Shown here: piece by piece, positions 1-9,700 of the stretch
How the letters are laid out: every line of letters starts with the position of its first letter
Numbering within the stretch: the first letter of the stretch is position 1
Source: Tsukamurella paurometabola DSM 20162
Lineage (GTDB): Bacteria; Actinomycetota; Actinomycetes; Mycobacteriales; Mycobacteriaceae
DNA: 64,000 nt
Direction of reading: 5' to 3'
Assembly: GCF_000092225.1 (NCBI RefSeq)
Contig: NC_014158.1
Coordinates: forward strand, 1,364,001-1,428,000
Program-made: the position numbers and the translations under genes
The notes under the pieces: generated by a model
Told to the model about the DNA's origin: nothing
Database searches by the model: none
The model's input: only the letters and a program-made list of their open reading frames with translations

Positions 1-3000
1 CGCCCTGCAGCCCGACACCGGCGCCCGGGTCCGCGTGACCGGCCCGAACTCGGTGCGCCTCGAGATTCCGGTCTCGGGTACCGAATTGGTGATCCCGATC
101 GAGGTTCCGGACAGCTGCGCCGATGGCGGTGTCCCCGTCATCGAGCTCGGCGAGGCCAGCGAGGCCATGTCCGCACTCGTCGCATTGGCCGCCGCCGGCG
201 ATCTGCCGGCAGTCCACGACGGCGCTGCCACCATCGATTTCGACTTCCGCGCGGAGGACGCCGCCGATCACGCGGCCATCACCGCGGACAGTCTCCCCGT
301 GGGGCTGTCCGCCCTCTACGGAGACGAGCAGCTGGCCGTGCCGGACGCCTTCGTCGGCCTGTGCTGGCCGGCGTCGTTCGCCGTGGTCGGCGCCGCGAAG
401 ACCGCAGAGGGACGCCCCGTCGTCGAGGGCATGCTGGACCTGGTTCACCTCGATCACGCCATCGAGCTGGCCGCCAACCCCGCGCCGGGCTCGTACCGCG
501 CCACCGCCACGCTCGAAGACGTGACCGCCACCGACATCGGCACCGTGGTCACCGTCGGCATCGATGTGCGCGCAGCCGGCACCGATGCCCCCGCGGTCAC
601 CATGACCGAGCGGTTCGCGATCCGTGGCCGCACCGGCGAGGCAGAGCTGGCCGACCCGCAGCCCGCCGGCGGTGCCCGCGGTGAGACCGCCACCGAGACG
701 CCGCGCAAGCGGGTCCGGCAGGTCACCGTGCAGGCCCCGCAGGACATGAGCGGCTTCGCCGCAGTCTCCGGCGATCACAACCCGATTCACACCAGCCAGG
801 TCGCCGCGTCGCTCGCAGGCCTGCCCGGCCCGATCGTGCACGGCATGTGGCTCTCGGCCGCCGCGCAGCAGGTCACGTCCGCCTCCAACGGCGATGTGAT
901 GCACCGTAAACTTCGCGGCTGGACCACCCGTTTCCTGGGCATGGTGCTCCCCGGCGACGAGGTGCAGTTCACCGTCGAGCGCGTGGGTATCGACCGCGGC
1001 GGCGAGCTGCTCGAGATCAGCGCCCGCGTGGGCGAGAACCTGGTGATGGCCGCCTCCGCCGTGGCCTTCCCGGCCGTCACCGCCTACGTCTTCCCCGGCC
1101 AGGGCATTCAGGGCAAGGGTATGGGCTTGGCCCAGCGCTCGCGCAGCAAGGCCGCCCGCGAGGTCTGGGACGCCGCCGACGAGCACACCCGCGAGAATCT
1201 CGGCTTCTCCATCCTCGCCGTGGTCCGCGACAATCCGCTGTCGATTCGGGCCAACGGCACCGTCTACACCCATCCCGACGGGGTGCTGTACCTCACCGAG
1301 TTCACCCAGGTCGCGATGGCCACCGTGGCCTGTGCACAGCTGGCCGAACTCACCGAGATCGGTGCCCGCGTGGATGATCCGATCATCGCAGGCCACTCGG
1401 TGGGTGAGTACAACGCGCTCGCGTCGGCCGGGGTACTGCCGCTGGGCACCATCCTGGAGACCGTGTTCCACCGCGGCCGCATCATGCAGCAGCTGGTGCC
1501 CCGCGATGCGGAGGGACGCAGCCCGTACGCCATGGCCGCGATCCGGCCCGAGCTGTTCGAGGTCGACGACGCAGACCTCGCGAACTGGGTCGAAGGCAGC
1601 CTCGAAGGCGCGGACGAGTACGCCGAGATCGTGAACCTGAACCTGCGCGGCGCGCAGTACGTGGTGGTCGGCAATCAGGCCGGACTCGACGCATTGGAGG
1701 CGGCGATCGCCGAACGCACCGGCAGTCCCAAGGCTTTCCAGTTGGTGCCCGGCATCGATATCCCGTTCCACTCGTCGGTGCTGCGTGCCGGTGTCCCCGA
1801 GTTCGCCGCGCGACTCGAAGAGCTGGTGCCCGCCGAGTTCGACTACACGAAGCTGGTCGGCAAGTACCTTCCGAACCTGGTGGCCCGCCCGTTCGAGCTG
1901 ACCGCCGATTTCGCGCTGTCGATCCTCGACGTGGTTCCCAGCGAGCCGGTACGCGAGCTCGTCGCGGATTGGGAGCGCGCCGCCGCGAATCCGATGGCGA
2001 CCGCCCGCACTCTGCTCATCGAGCTCCTGGCCTGGCAGTTCGCCAGCCCGGTCCGGTGGATCGAGACCCAGGATCAGCTGCTGATCGACACCGATCACGG
2101 CGGACTGGGCGTCGAGCGGTTCATCGAGGTGGGGCTCGCGTCGGCTCCGACGCTCGCGAACCTCGCGAGCCGCACCCTGGCGCTGGCCTCGTATCAGCGG
2201 GCCGCCGCCACCGTGCTCAACGCCGAGCGCGATCAGGCGAAGGTCTTCGCGACCGATGAGGACGCCCCCGAGGACGAGGCGGACGATGCCGGCACCGAAG
2301 AGGCCTCGGCCGCACCGGTTTCCGTCGCCGCGGTGGCACCGTCGGCCGCGCCCGCGGCACCGGCCGGTGGGCCCCGGCCCGACGATCTGTCCTTCGATGC
2401 CTCCGACGCCACTCGCGCGATGATCGCGATCTGGACCAAGATGCGTCCGGACCAGCTGGAGAAGACCGACACCATCGAGACGCTGTGCGACGGCGTGAGC
2501 TCGCGCCGCAACCAGCTCCTGCTCGACCTGGGCTCGGAGCTCAATCTCGGTGCCATCGACGGTGCCGCGGAGGCCGATCTGCCCACGCTGGCCGGCACCG
2601 TCACCAAACTGGCCCGCACCTACAAGCCGCTCGGCCCGGTGCTCAGCGAGACCGTCGGCAACCAGCTCCGCAAGCTGCTCGGTTCCACCGGTAAGCGCCC
2701 GAACTACATCACCGAGTACGTGACCGGCACCTGGGAGCTCGGCCCCGGTTGGGCGCAGCACACCGTGCTCGCACTCGCCACCGGCACCCGCGAGGGCGCT
2801 TCGGTGCGCGGCGGCGATCTGGCCACCCTGCTCGATGGCCCGGTGTCCAACGCGGCTGCGCTCGATGCACTGATCGACCGTGCCGTGCTCGAAGTGGGGG
2901 CCGCCCAGGGTGTTGCCGTCGGCAAGCCCTCCGCCGGTGGCGGAGGTGGCGGCGCCACCGTCGACGCCGCGGCGCTCGCCGAGTTCACCTCGGCGATCAC

Positions 3001-6000
3001 CGGTCCCGACGGTGCGCTCGCCGCATCGGCCCATACGCTGCTGCGCAAGCTCGGCCTGGAAACGGCCGAGGGGGCATTGCCCGACCTCGACGACGAGTCG
3101 GAGAAGTTGGCCGCGCTGATCGCCACCGAACTCGGTGACGACTGGGTCAGTGCGGTGGCGCCGGCCTTCGACAGCAACAAGGCGGTGCTCCTGGACGACC
3201 GCTGGGCCAGCGCCCGCGAGGATCTGCTCCGGGTGTGGAACATGGACCCGGCCACCTTCCCCACCTACAGCAAGCACATCCTGGAAACCGCCAAGGGCGC
3301 CGGCAAGGCATTGCAGGATCAAGCCCAGTGGTGGGAGAAGAAGGCCACCGAGGCGGGCCGCACGGAGCACGCCCGCGCTTACGCCTTCCTGTCGGGGCTC
3401 GCGAAGAGCACACCGGAGCCGGGCGTCTACGCCGATGAGGTGGCCGTGGTCACGGGCGCCTCGGCGGGATCGATCGCGGCCGCCGTCGCCGGCCGGCTGC
3501 TGGCCGGCGGTGCGACCGTCATCTGCACCACGTCGCGGCTGGACGAGAAGCGGCTGAACTTCTTCAAGGAGCTCTACCGCACCAGCGCCCGTACCGACGC
3601 GGCGCTGTGGGTGGTTCCCGCCAACATGTCGAGCTACGCCGATGTCGACGCATTGGTCGAGTGGATCGGCGAGCGGCAGGCCGAGACCGTCGGCCCGTAC
3701 ACGATGGTGCATAAGGAGGCCCTGGTTCCGACGCTCCTGTTCCCGTTCGCCGCGCCGCGCGTCTCCGGGGACATGTCCGATGCCGGCCCGCGCGCGGAGC
3801 TGGAGATGAAGATCCTGCTGTGGTCGGTGGAGCGGCTCATCGCCGGACTGTCCGCGATCGGCAAGGACACCGACCTCGCGTCGAAGCTGCACGTGGTGCT
3901 GCCCGGTTCACCGAACCGCGGCATGTTCGGCGGCGACGGCGCATACGGCGAGGCCAAGGCGTCCCTAGACGCGCTGGTCACCCGCTGGAACGCGGAGAAG
4001 TCCTGGTCGGAGCGGGTTACCCTGGCGCACGCCATTATCGGATGGGTCCGGGGCACGGGCCTGATGGGTGGCAACGATCCGCTGGTCGAGGCCGTCGAGG
4101 CCGCAGGTGTGCGCACCTGGTCGACCTTCGAGATGGCCGATCAGCTGCTCGAGAACGCCTCCGCCGAGGCCCGCGTGCGCGCCGAGCAGGCGCCGCTGTT
4201 CGCGGATCTGACCGGCGGCCTGGGTGGCGTGCAGCTGGACATGAAGGCCCTCGCCGACCAGGCCATGGAGGCCCGGCTCGCCGAGGCCGCCGAGGCGGAC
4301 GACGAGGGCACCATCGCGGCGCTCCCGGGCGCCCCGGTCGCCACCCTCACCGAGCCCGAGTGGGACGCCATCGACGCCCGCCCCGAGGACATGGTGGTCA
4401 TCGTCGGCGCCGGCGAGGTCGGTCCGTACGGCAGTTCACGCACCCGGTTCGAGATGGAGGTCGACGAGCACCTCTCGGCCGCGGGCGTCGCGGAGTTGGC
4501 CTGGGTCACCGGCATGATCACCTGGGAGAACGATCCGGAGCCCGGGTGGTACGACGCCGAGTCGGGCGAACTGGTGCCCGAGGCGGAGCTGGCCGACAAA
4601 TACCACGATGCGGTCGTGGAGCGCTGCGGCATCCGCGAGTTCAGCGACGATGGCGACATCGTCGACACCACGGCACCGCTGCTCGTGTCGGTCTTCCTGC
4701 CCGAGGACATGACCTTCGTGGTCGCCAACGAGGCCGAGGCACGCGCCTTCGTCGACGCCGACGGTGAGAACACCGTCGCCGTGCCGATGGAGACCGGCGA
4801 GTGGCAGGTCACTCGCAAGGCGGGCACCGAGATCCGCGTGCCGCGCCGCACCAAGCTGCTGCGCAGCGTCGGTGGCCAGGTGCCCGACGGCTTCGACCCG
4901 AGCCACTGGGGCATCTCCCCGGAGATGCTGGAATCGGTCGATCGCCTCGCGATCTGGAATCTGGTGGCCACCGTCGACGCGTTCATCTCCGCGGGCTTCG
5001 AACCGGCTGAGCTGATGCAGTACGTGCACCCGGCGAACGTCGCGAACACCCAGGGCACCGGCATGGGCGGTATGAGCTCGATGCGCGACCTGTTCATCAA
5101 CACGCTGCTGGGTGAGCCGAACCAGAACGACATCCTGCAGGAGGCGCTGCCCAACGTGGTCGCCGCGCACGTGGTGCAGAGCTACGTGGGCAGCTACGGC
5201 GCGATGATCCACCCGGTCGCCGCGTGCGCCACCGCGGCCGTCTCGGTCGAGGAGGGCGTCGACAAGATCAAGGTCGGTAAGGCCTTGTTCGCGGTCACCG
5301 GCGGCTTCGACGATCTGTCGATCGAGGGCATCACCGGTTTCGGCATGATGCAGGCGACCGCCGACAGCGAGAAGATGCTCGCCAAGGGCATCGACCCGCG
5401 CCGCTTCTCCCGTGCCAACGACCGGCGCCGGTCGGGCTTCGTCGAGTCCCAGGGCGGCGGCACCATCCTGCTGGCCCGCGGCGACGTCGCCGCCCAGATG
5501 GGGCTTCCGGTGCTCGGCGTGGTCGCCTGGGCTCAGAGCTTCGGCGACGGCGTGCACACCTCCATCCCGGCGCCCGGTATGGGTGCGTTGTCGGTGGCAG
5601 CGGGCGGCCCGCAATCGCCGATGGCCCGCAGCCTTCGGCAGCTGGGTGTGGCGGCCGATGACGTGTCGATCATCAGCAAGCACGACACGTCGACCAACGC
5701 CAACGACCCGAACGAGGCGAATCTGCATGAGCGCATCGCCGCCTCGATCGGTCGCTCCGAGGGCGCGCCGATGTTCGTGGTCTCGCAGAAGTCGCTGACC
5801 GGCCACGCCAAGGGCGGTGCCGCCGCCTTCCAGCTGATCGGCATGTGCCAGATGCTCAACGACGGTGTGGTCCCGCCGAACCGCAGCCTGGACTGCGTGG
5901 ACGACGAGATGCGCAAGTACCCGCACCTGGTGTGGCTGCGCGAGACGGCGCGGTTCGGGCACGGATTCCGCCCGAAGGCCGGCTTGCTCACCTCGCTCGG

Positions 6001-6313
6001 CTTCGGCCACGTGTCCGGGCTCATCGCGGTGGTCCACCGCGACGCGTTCCTGGCCGCGCTCGCCCCGGAGGCGCGATCGGCGTACCTCGCGGCGGCGCGC
6101 GAGCGTGAGGTGGCCGGGCGGCGCGCGGTCCTGTCGGCGATGTGCGGCCGGTCGGAGCTGTACCGTAAGCCGCCCGCCGGACGGCGGTTCGGTGCCGATT
6201 CCTCTTCGGAGACGACGGACACCCGCGAGGCGGCACTGCTCCTCGATGACGACCTGCGCCTGGGGCAGGGTGGTACGTACGACGGGACGTCGTGCGCCGG
6301 TGGATGCCAATAG
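1..6313 (+). CDS. fas: Type I fatty-acid synthase (FAS-I), 5' truncated by window
   Basis: The frame is open from base 2, so the GTG near base 35 is internal and the N-terminal part (acetyltransferase, enoyl reductase and the start of the dehydratase) lies upstream. Visible domains in order: MaoC-type hot-dog hydratase around 710-1070 (motif SGDHNPIH); malonyl/palmitoyl transferase about 1080-2230 (FPGQG, then GHSVGEYN at ~1389); an Ala/Pro-rich linker; ACP about 2390-2700 with a candidate phosphopantetheine serine in GVSSRR (~2493); ketoreductase from ~3430 (VVTGASAG); ketosynthase about 4880-6080 with the catalytic Cys codon at 5224 (ACATAA) and histidines in SKHDTS and LTGHAKGG. This is the bacterial FAS-I order of Corynebacteriales, which makes the C16-C26 acyl-CoAs used for membrane lipids and mycolic acids. 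The acpS just downstream supplies the 4'-phosphopantetheine arm. Identity is very secure. Confidence 0.97.
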   Translation, partial: ALQPDTGARVRVTGPNSVRLEIPVSGTELVIPIEVPDSCADGGVPVIELGEASEAMSALVALAAAGDLPAVHDGAATIDFDFRAEDAADHAAITADSLPVGLSALYGDEQLAVPDAFVGLCWPASFAVVGAAKTAEGRPVVEGMLDLVHLDHAIELAANPAPGSYRATATLEDVTATDIGTVVTVGIDVRAAGTDAPAVTMTERFAIRGRTGEAELADPQPAGGARGETATETPRKRVRQVTVQAPQDMSGFAAVSGDHNPIHTSQVAASLAGLPGPIVHGMWLSAAAQQVTSASNGDVMHRKLRGWTTRFLGMVLPGDEVQFTVERVGIDRGGELLEISARVGENLVMAASAVAFPAVTAYVFPGQGIQGKGMGLAQRSRSKAAREVWDAADEHTRENLGFSILAVVRDNPLSIRANGTVYTHPDGVLYLTEFTQVAMATVACAQLAELTEIGARVDDPIIAGHSVGEYNALASAGVLPLGTILETVFHRGRIMQQLVPRDAEGRSPYAMAAIRPELFEVDDADLANWVEGSLEGADEYAEIVNLNLRGAQYVVVGNQAGLDALEAAIAERTGSPKAFQLVPGIDIPFHSSVLRAGVPEFAARLEELVPAEFDYTKLVGKYLPNLVARPFELTADFALSILDVVPSEPVRELVADWERAAANPMATARTLLIELLAWQFASPVRWIETQDQLLIDTDHGGLGVERFIEVGLASAPTLANLASRTLALASYQRAAATVLNAERDQAKVFATDEDAPEDEADDAGTEEASAAPVSVAAVAPSAAPAAPAGGPRPDDLSFDASDATRAMIAIWTKMRPDQLEKTDTIETLCDGVSSRRNQLLLDLGSELNLGAIDGAAEADLPTLAGTVTKLARTYKPLGPVLSETVGNQLRKLLGSTGKRPNYITEYVTGTWELGPGWAQHTVLALATGTREGASVRGGDLATLLDGPVSNAAALDALIDRAVLEVGAAQGVAVGKPSAGGGGGGATVDAAALAEFTSAITGPDGALAASAHTLLRKLGLETAEGALPDLDDESEKLAALIATELGDDWVSAVAPAFDSNKAVLLDDRWASAREDLLRVWNMDPATFPTYSKHILETAKGAGKALQDQAQWWEKKATEAGRTEHARAYAFLSGLAKSTPEPGVYADEVAVVTGASAGSIAAAVAGRLLAGGATVICTTSRLDEKRLNFFKELYRTSARTDAALWVVPANMSSYADVDALVEWIGERQAETVGPYTMVHKEALVPTLLFPFAAPRVSGDMSDAGPRAELEMKILLWSVERLIAGLSAIGKDTDLASKLHVVLPGSPNRGMFGGDGAYGEAKASLDALVTRWNAEKSWSERVTLAHAIIGWVRGTGLMGGNDPLVEAVEAAGVRTWSTFEMADQLLENASAEARVRAEQAPLFADLTGGLGGVQLDMKALADQAMEARLAEAAEADDEGTIAALPGAPVATLTEPEWDAIDARPEDMVVIVGAGEVGPYGSSRTRFEMEVDEHLSAAGVAELAWVTGMITWENDPEPGWYDAESGELVPEAELADKYHDAVVERCGIREFSDDGDIVDTTAPLLVSVFLPEDMTFVVANEAEARAFVDADGENTVAVPMETGEWQVTRKAGTEIRVPRRTKLLRSVGGQVPDGFDPSHWGISPEMLESVDRLAIWNLVATVDAFISAGFEPAELMQYVHPANVANTQGTGMGGMSSMRDLFINTLLGEPNQNDILQEALPNVVAAHVVQSYVGSYGAMIHPVAACATAAVSVEEGVDKIKVGKALFAVTGGFDDLSIEGITGFGMMQATADSEKMLAKGIDPRRFSRANDRRRSGFVESQGGGTILLARGDVAAQMGLPVLGVVAWAQSFGDGVHTSIPAPGMGALSVAAGGPQSPMARSLRQLGVAADDVSIISKHDTSTNANDPNEANLHERIAASIGRSEGAPMFVVSQKSLTGHAKGGAAAFQLIGMCQMLNDGVVPPNRSLDCVDDEMRKYPHLVWLRETARFGHGFRPKAGLLTSLGFGHVSGLIAVVHRDAFLAALAPEARSAYLAAAREREVAGRRAVLSAMCGRSELYRKPPAGRRFGADSSSETTDTREAALLLDDDLRLGQGGTYDGTSCAGGCQ

Positions 6314-6317
6314 CCGA

Positions 6318-6323
6318 TAGGCT
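6318..6323 (+). promoter_or_regulatory. Predicted -10 box of acpS (leaderless)
   Basis: TAGGCT lies exactly 7 bases before the acpS ATG, the spacing expected when transcription starts on the start codon. It suggests that acpS can be expressed independently of fas. Confidence 0.5.
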
Positions 6324-6330
6324 TCCCGCC

Positions 6331-6714
6331 ATGGCTGTGGTGGGCGTCGGGATCGATCTCGTGCACGTTCCCGACTTCGCCGAGCAGCTCGCGCGGCCGG
6401 GCACGACGATGCTGTCGTCGTTCAGCCCGGCCGAGCGGCGTGACGCGGCCGGGGACGTCCGTTCCTTGGCCGCCCGGTGGGCCGCCAAGGAGGCGGTCTT
6501 CAAAGCGTTCTCGTCGGGCTATTACGCTCAGCGGCCCGCTGAGAAAGAGGTCGGGGCGCGCGAGGTCGAGGTGGTCTCGGACGCCTGGGGACGGCCCGCG
6601 GTCCGGGTCCACGGCCGAATCGCGGACGACCTCGGGCCGGACGCGACGATCCATGTTTCACTCACCCACGACGGTGATACCGCGGCTGCGGTCGCGGTGA
6701 TCGAGAAGACTTGA
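6331..6714 (+). CDS. acpS: Holo-[acyl-carrier-protein] synthase
   Basis: This 127-residue protein transfers 4'-phosphopantetheine from CoA to the ACP serine, here most likely the ACP domain of the FAS-I encoded 17 bases upstream. It starts MAVVGVGIDLV, where the Asp of GIDLV is the Mg-binding residue of AcpS, and it contains the second signature RWAAKEAVFKA with the conserved Glu. The length is typical of the family. I chose the ATG at 6331 over an in-frame ATG at 6292 because the family begins at the GIDLV strand and because a TAGGCT -10 box sits 7 bases upstream. No Shine-Dalgarno is visible, so leaderless translation is likely. In mycobacteria the same fas-acpS pair is conserved. Confidence 0.95.
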   Translation: MAVVGVGIDLVHVPDFAEQLARPGTTMLSSFSPAERRDAAGDVRSLAARWAAKEAVFKAFSSGYYAQRPAEKEVGAREVEVVSDAWGRPAVRVHGRIADDLGPDATIHVSLTHDGDTAAAVAVIEKT

Positions 6715-6760
6715 GCGCGGGCCAGCCCCGCACCTGAAATATCCGAAAGGGAAACAGCGA

Positions 6761-9700
6761 GTGTTCAGCCGAATCGCCATCGTGAACCGCGGCGAGGCCG
6801 CGATGCGCCTCATCCATGCCGTACGCGACCTGGCCGCGGAGACCGGTCAGCAGATCGAGACCGTCGCCCTCTACACCGACGTCGACCGCACCGCGACCTT
6901 CGTCCGCGAGGCCGACATCGCCTACGACTTGGGTCCTGCCGCGGCGCGTCCCTACCTGAACTACGAGCTGCTCGGGAAGGCCCTGCAGGAGACCGGCGCC
7001 GATGCGGCGTGGGTCGGCTGGGGCTTCGTCGCCGAGGATCCTGCGTTCGCCGAGAAGTGCGCCGAGGTCGGCGTGACCTTCGTCGGGCCCAGCCCTGAGG
7101 CCATGCGCCAGCTGGGCGACAAGATCGGCGCCAAGCTGATCGCCGAAGAGGTCGGCGTTCCCGTCGCGCCGTGGAGCCGCGGCCCGGTGGAGACGCTGGA
7201 GGAGGCCAAGGAGAAGGCGAAGGACATCGGTTACCCGCTGATGCTCAAGGCGACCGCCGGCGGTGGTGGTCGCGGCATCCGCATGGTCGCCTCCGACGCC
7301 GACCTCGAGGAGGCTTACCTCCGTACTCGTGAGGAGGCCGAGCGCGCCTTCGGCAGCGGCGTCGTCTTCCTCGAGCGCCTGGTCACCGGTGCCCGCCACG
7401 TCGAGGTCCAGGTGATCTCCGACGGCGAGACCGCGTGGGCGCTCGGTGTGCGCGACTGCTCGGTGCAGCGCCGCAACCAGAAGGTCATCGAGGAGTCGGC
7501 CTCGCCGGTGCTCGGCCCGGAGCAGGTGCAGCGGCTCAAGGAATCCGCGGAGCGCCTGGCCATCAAGGTGGGGTACCGCGGCGCCGCCACCGTCGAATTC
7601 CTGTACCACCCGGGCGACGATCTGCTCGCCTTCCTCGAAGTGAACACCCGCCTGCAGGTCGAGCACCCGATCACCGAGGTCACCAACGACTTCGACCTGG
7701 TGCGCGCGCAGCTGCACGTCGCGTCGGGCGGCAAGCTCGACGGTGTGCGTCCCGTCGAGCGCGGGCACGCCATCGAGGCGCGCCTGAACGCCGAGGACCC
7801 CGATCGCGATTTCGCGCCCGCGCCGGGCCGCATCGCGCTGCTGGACCTGCCCGCCGGCCCTGGCATCCGCATCGACACCGGCGTCTCGCAGGGCGACACC
7901 ATCCCCGCCGACTTCGACTCGATGATCGCCAAGGTCATCGCCTACGGCAGCGACCGGGAGCAGGCTCTCGGCCGCCTGCGCCGCGCCATGAACGAGACCC
8001 GCGTCATCATCGAGGGCGGCGCCACCAACAAGAGTTTCGTGCTCGACCTGCTCAATCAGCCCGAGGTGATCGACGGTAGCGCCGACACCGGCTGGATCGA
8101 CCGGGTCCGCGGCGAGGGGCGCCTGGTCGCCGACCGGCACACCGCCGTCGCGTTGGCCTCGGCAGCGATCGACGCCTACGAAGACGAGGAGCGGGCGGAA
8201 CTGCAGCGCCTGTTCGCGACCGCCTCCGGCGGCCGCCCGCAGGTGCAGCACGAGAGCGGTCAGCCGCTCGACTTCAAGCTGCGTGGCGCGAGCTACCGCG
8301 TCCGTGTCGCGCGCACCGGTGCGCATCGGTTCCGTCTCGTCATCGAGAACGGTCCCGAGGTGCGCACCGCCGACGTCGATCTGGAGCGGTTCGACAATCA
8401 CACGGGCCAGGCCGTGGTCAACGGTGTCCGGTACCGGCTCACCACCGGCACCCACGGCCCCGTGCACGTGGTCGACGTGGACGGTGTCACGCACCGTGTG
8501 AGCCGCGATGAGGGTGGCGTTGTCCGTTCTCCCGCACCGGCTCTCGTGGTGGCCGTGCCGCTATCGGTGGGCGACGAGGTGGCCTCCGGCGACCCGATCC
8601 TGGTGCTCGAGTCGATGAAGATGGAGACGGTGATCCGCGCCCCGTTCGCGGCCCGACTCAAGGAGATCACGGTCACCGTCGGTAGCCAGGTGGAGGCCGG
8701 CGCGGCGATGCTGCGCCTGGAACCCCTCGGCGACGACACCGAGTCCGCCGGCGCCGAGGAGGCCACCCCGCTCGATCTGGTGACCGAGCCGGCCGCTGCC
8801 GACGCCGAGGCCCGTGCCGCCCGCGGCCGGGACGATCTGCGCAGTCTGCTCCTCGGTTTCGACCGTGATCCGGCCGACGATCGCCGGGTGCTCGACGACT
8901 ACCTCGCCGCGCGCTCCGAGGTCGGCGCCGGCCCCGTCGCCGACGAGCTGGCCCTGGCCGGTGTCTTCGCCGATCTCGCGGAGCTGAGCCTGCGGAGCGC
9001 GGTGAGCGACGATCAGGTGCACAGCCCCCGTGAGCATTTCCACACCTACCTGCGCAGCCTCGACGTCGAGCGCGCCGGCATCCCGGACATCTTCCAGGCG
9101 AAGCTGTCGGCGGCCCTGGCGCACTACGGCATCACCGAACTCGAGCGCACCGCCGATCTGGAGGGTGCGGTGTTCCGCATCTTCTTGGCCCTGCAGCGCC
9201 CGAAGGATACGGTTGCCGCGATCACCACGCTGCTGCGGAACTGGCTGCGCGAGCCGGCGCCGGACACGTCGGTCGACGCACGTCCCACGCTGGAGCGCCT
9301 GATCGGTGCCACCCAGTCCCGGTATCCGGCGATCGCCGACCTCGCCCGCGGCGTGGTCTTCGCGTGGTTCGGTCAGCCGCTGCTGCAGGGCAACCGCAGC
9401 ACGGTGTACTCGCGAGTCCGCGAGAACCTCACCTACCTCGACGGTAAGCCCGATGCGGCCGATCGCGCCGACCGGATCGGCGAAATGGTGCGCAGCACCG
9501 AGCCGCTGGTCGCTCTCCTGGCGGAGCGTCTGGTCTCGGACGCCCGCGCCGATAACACCGTCATGCTCGAGGTGCTCACCCGCCGCTACTACGGCAACAA
9601 GGGGCTCAGCGCAGTCCGAACCCAGGACGTCGACGGCACCACCTTCGTGGTCGCCGAGAAGGACGGTGGGCTGCTCGCCTCGACGGCTGTCGCCTTCGAG

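Noticed and set aside
4436-6310. A long minus-strand open frame (about 620 codons) opposite the FAS-I gene
   Set aside because: It is antisense to conserved ketosynthase sequence, has no family motifs and an odd His/Arg/Gly-rich composition typical of shadow frames in high-GC DNA.
6662-8494. A 610-codon minus-strand frame opposite the carboxylase
   Set aside because: It is antisense to a conserved biotin carboxylase, has repetitive composition and lacks any start signal.
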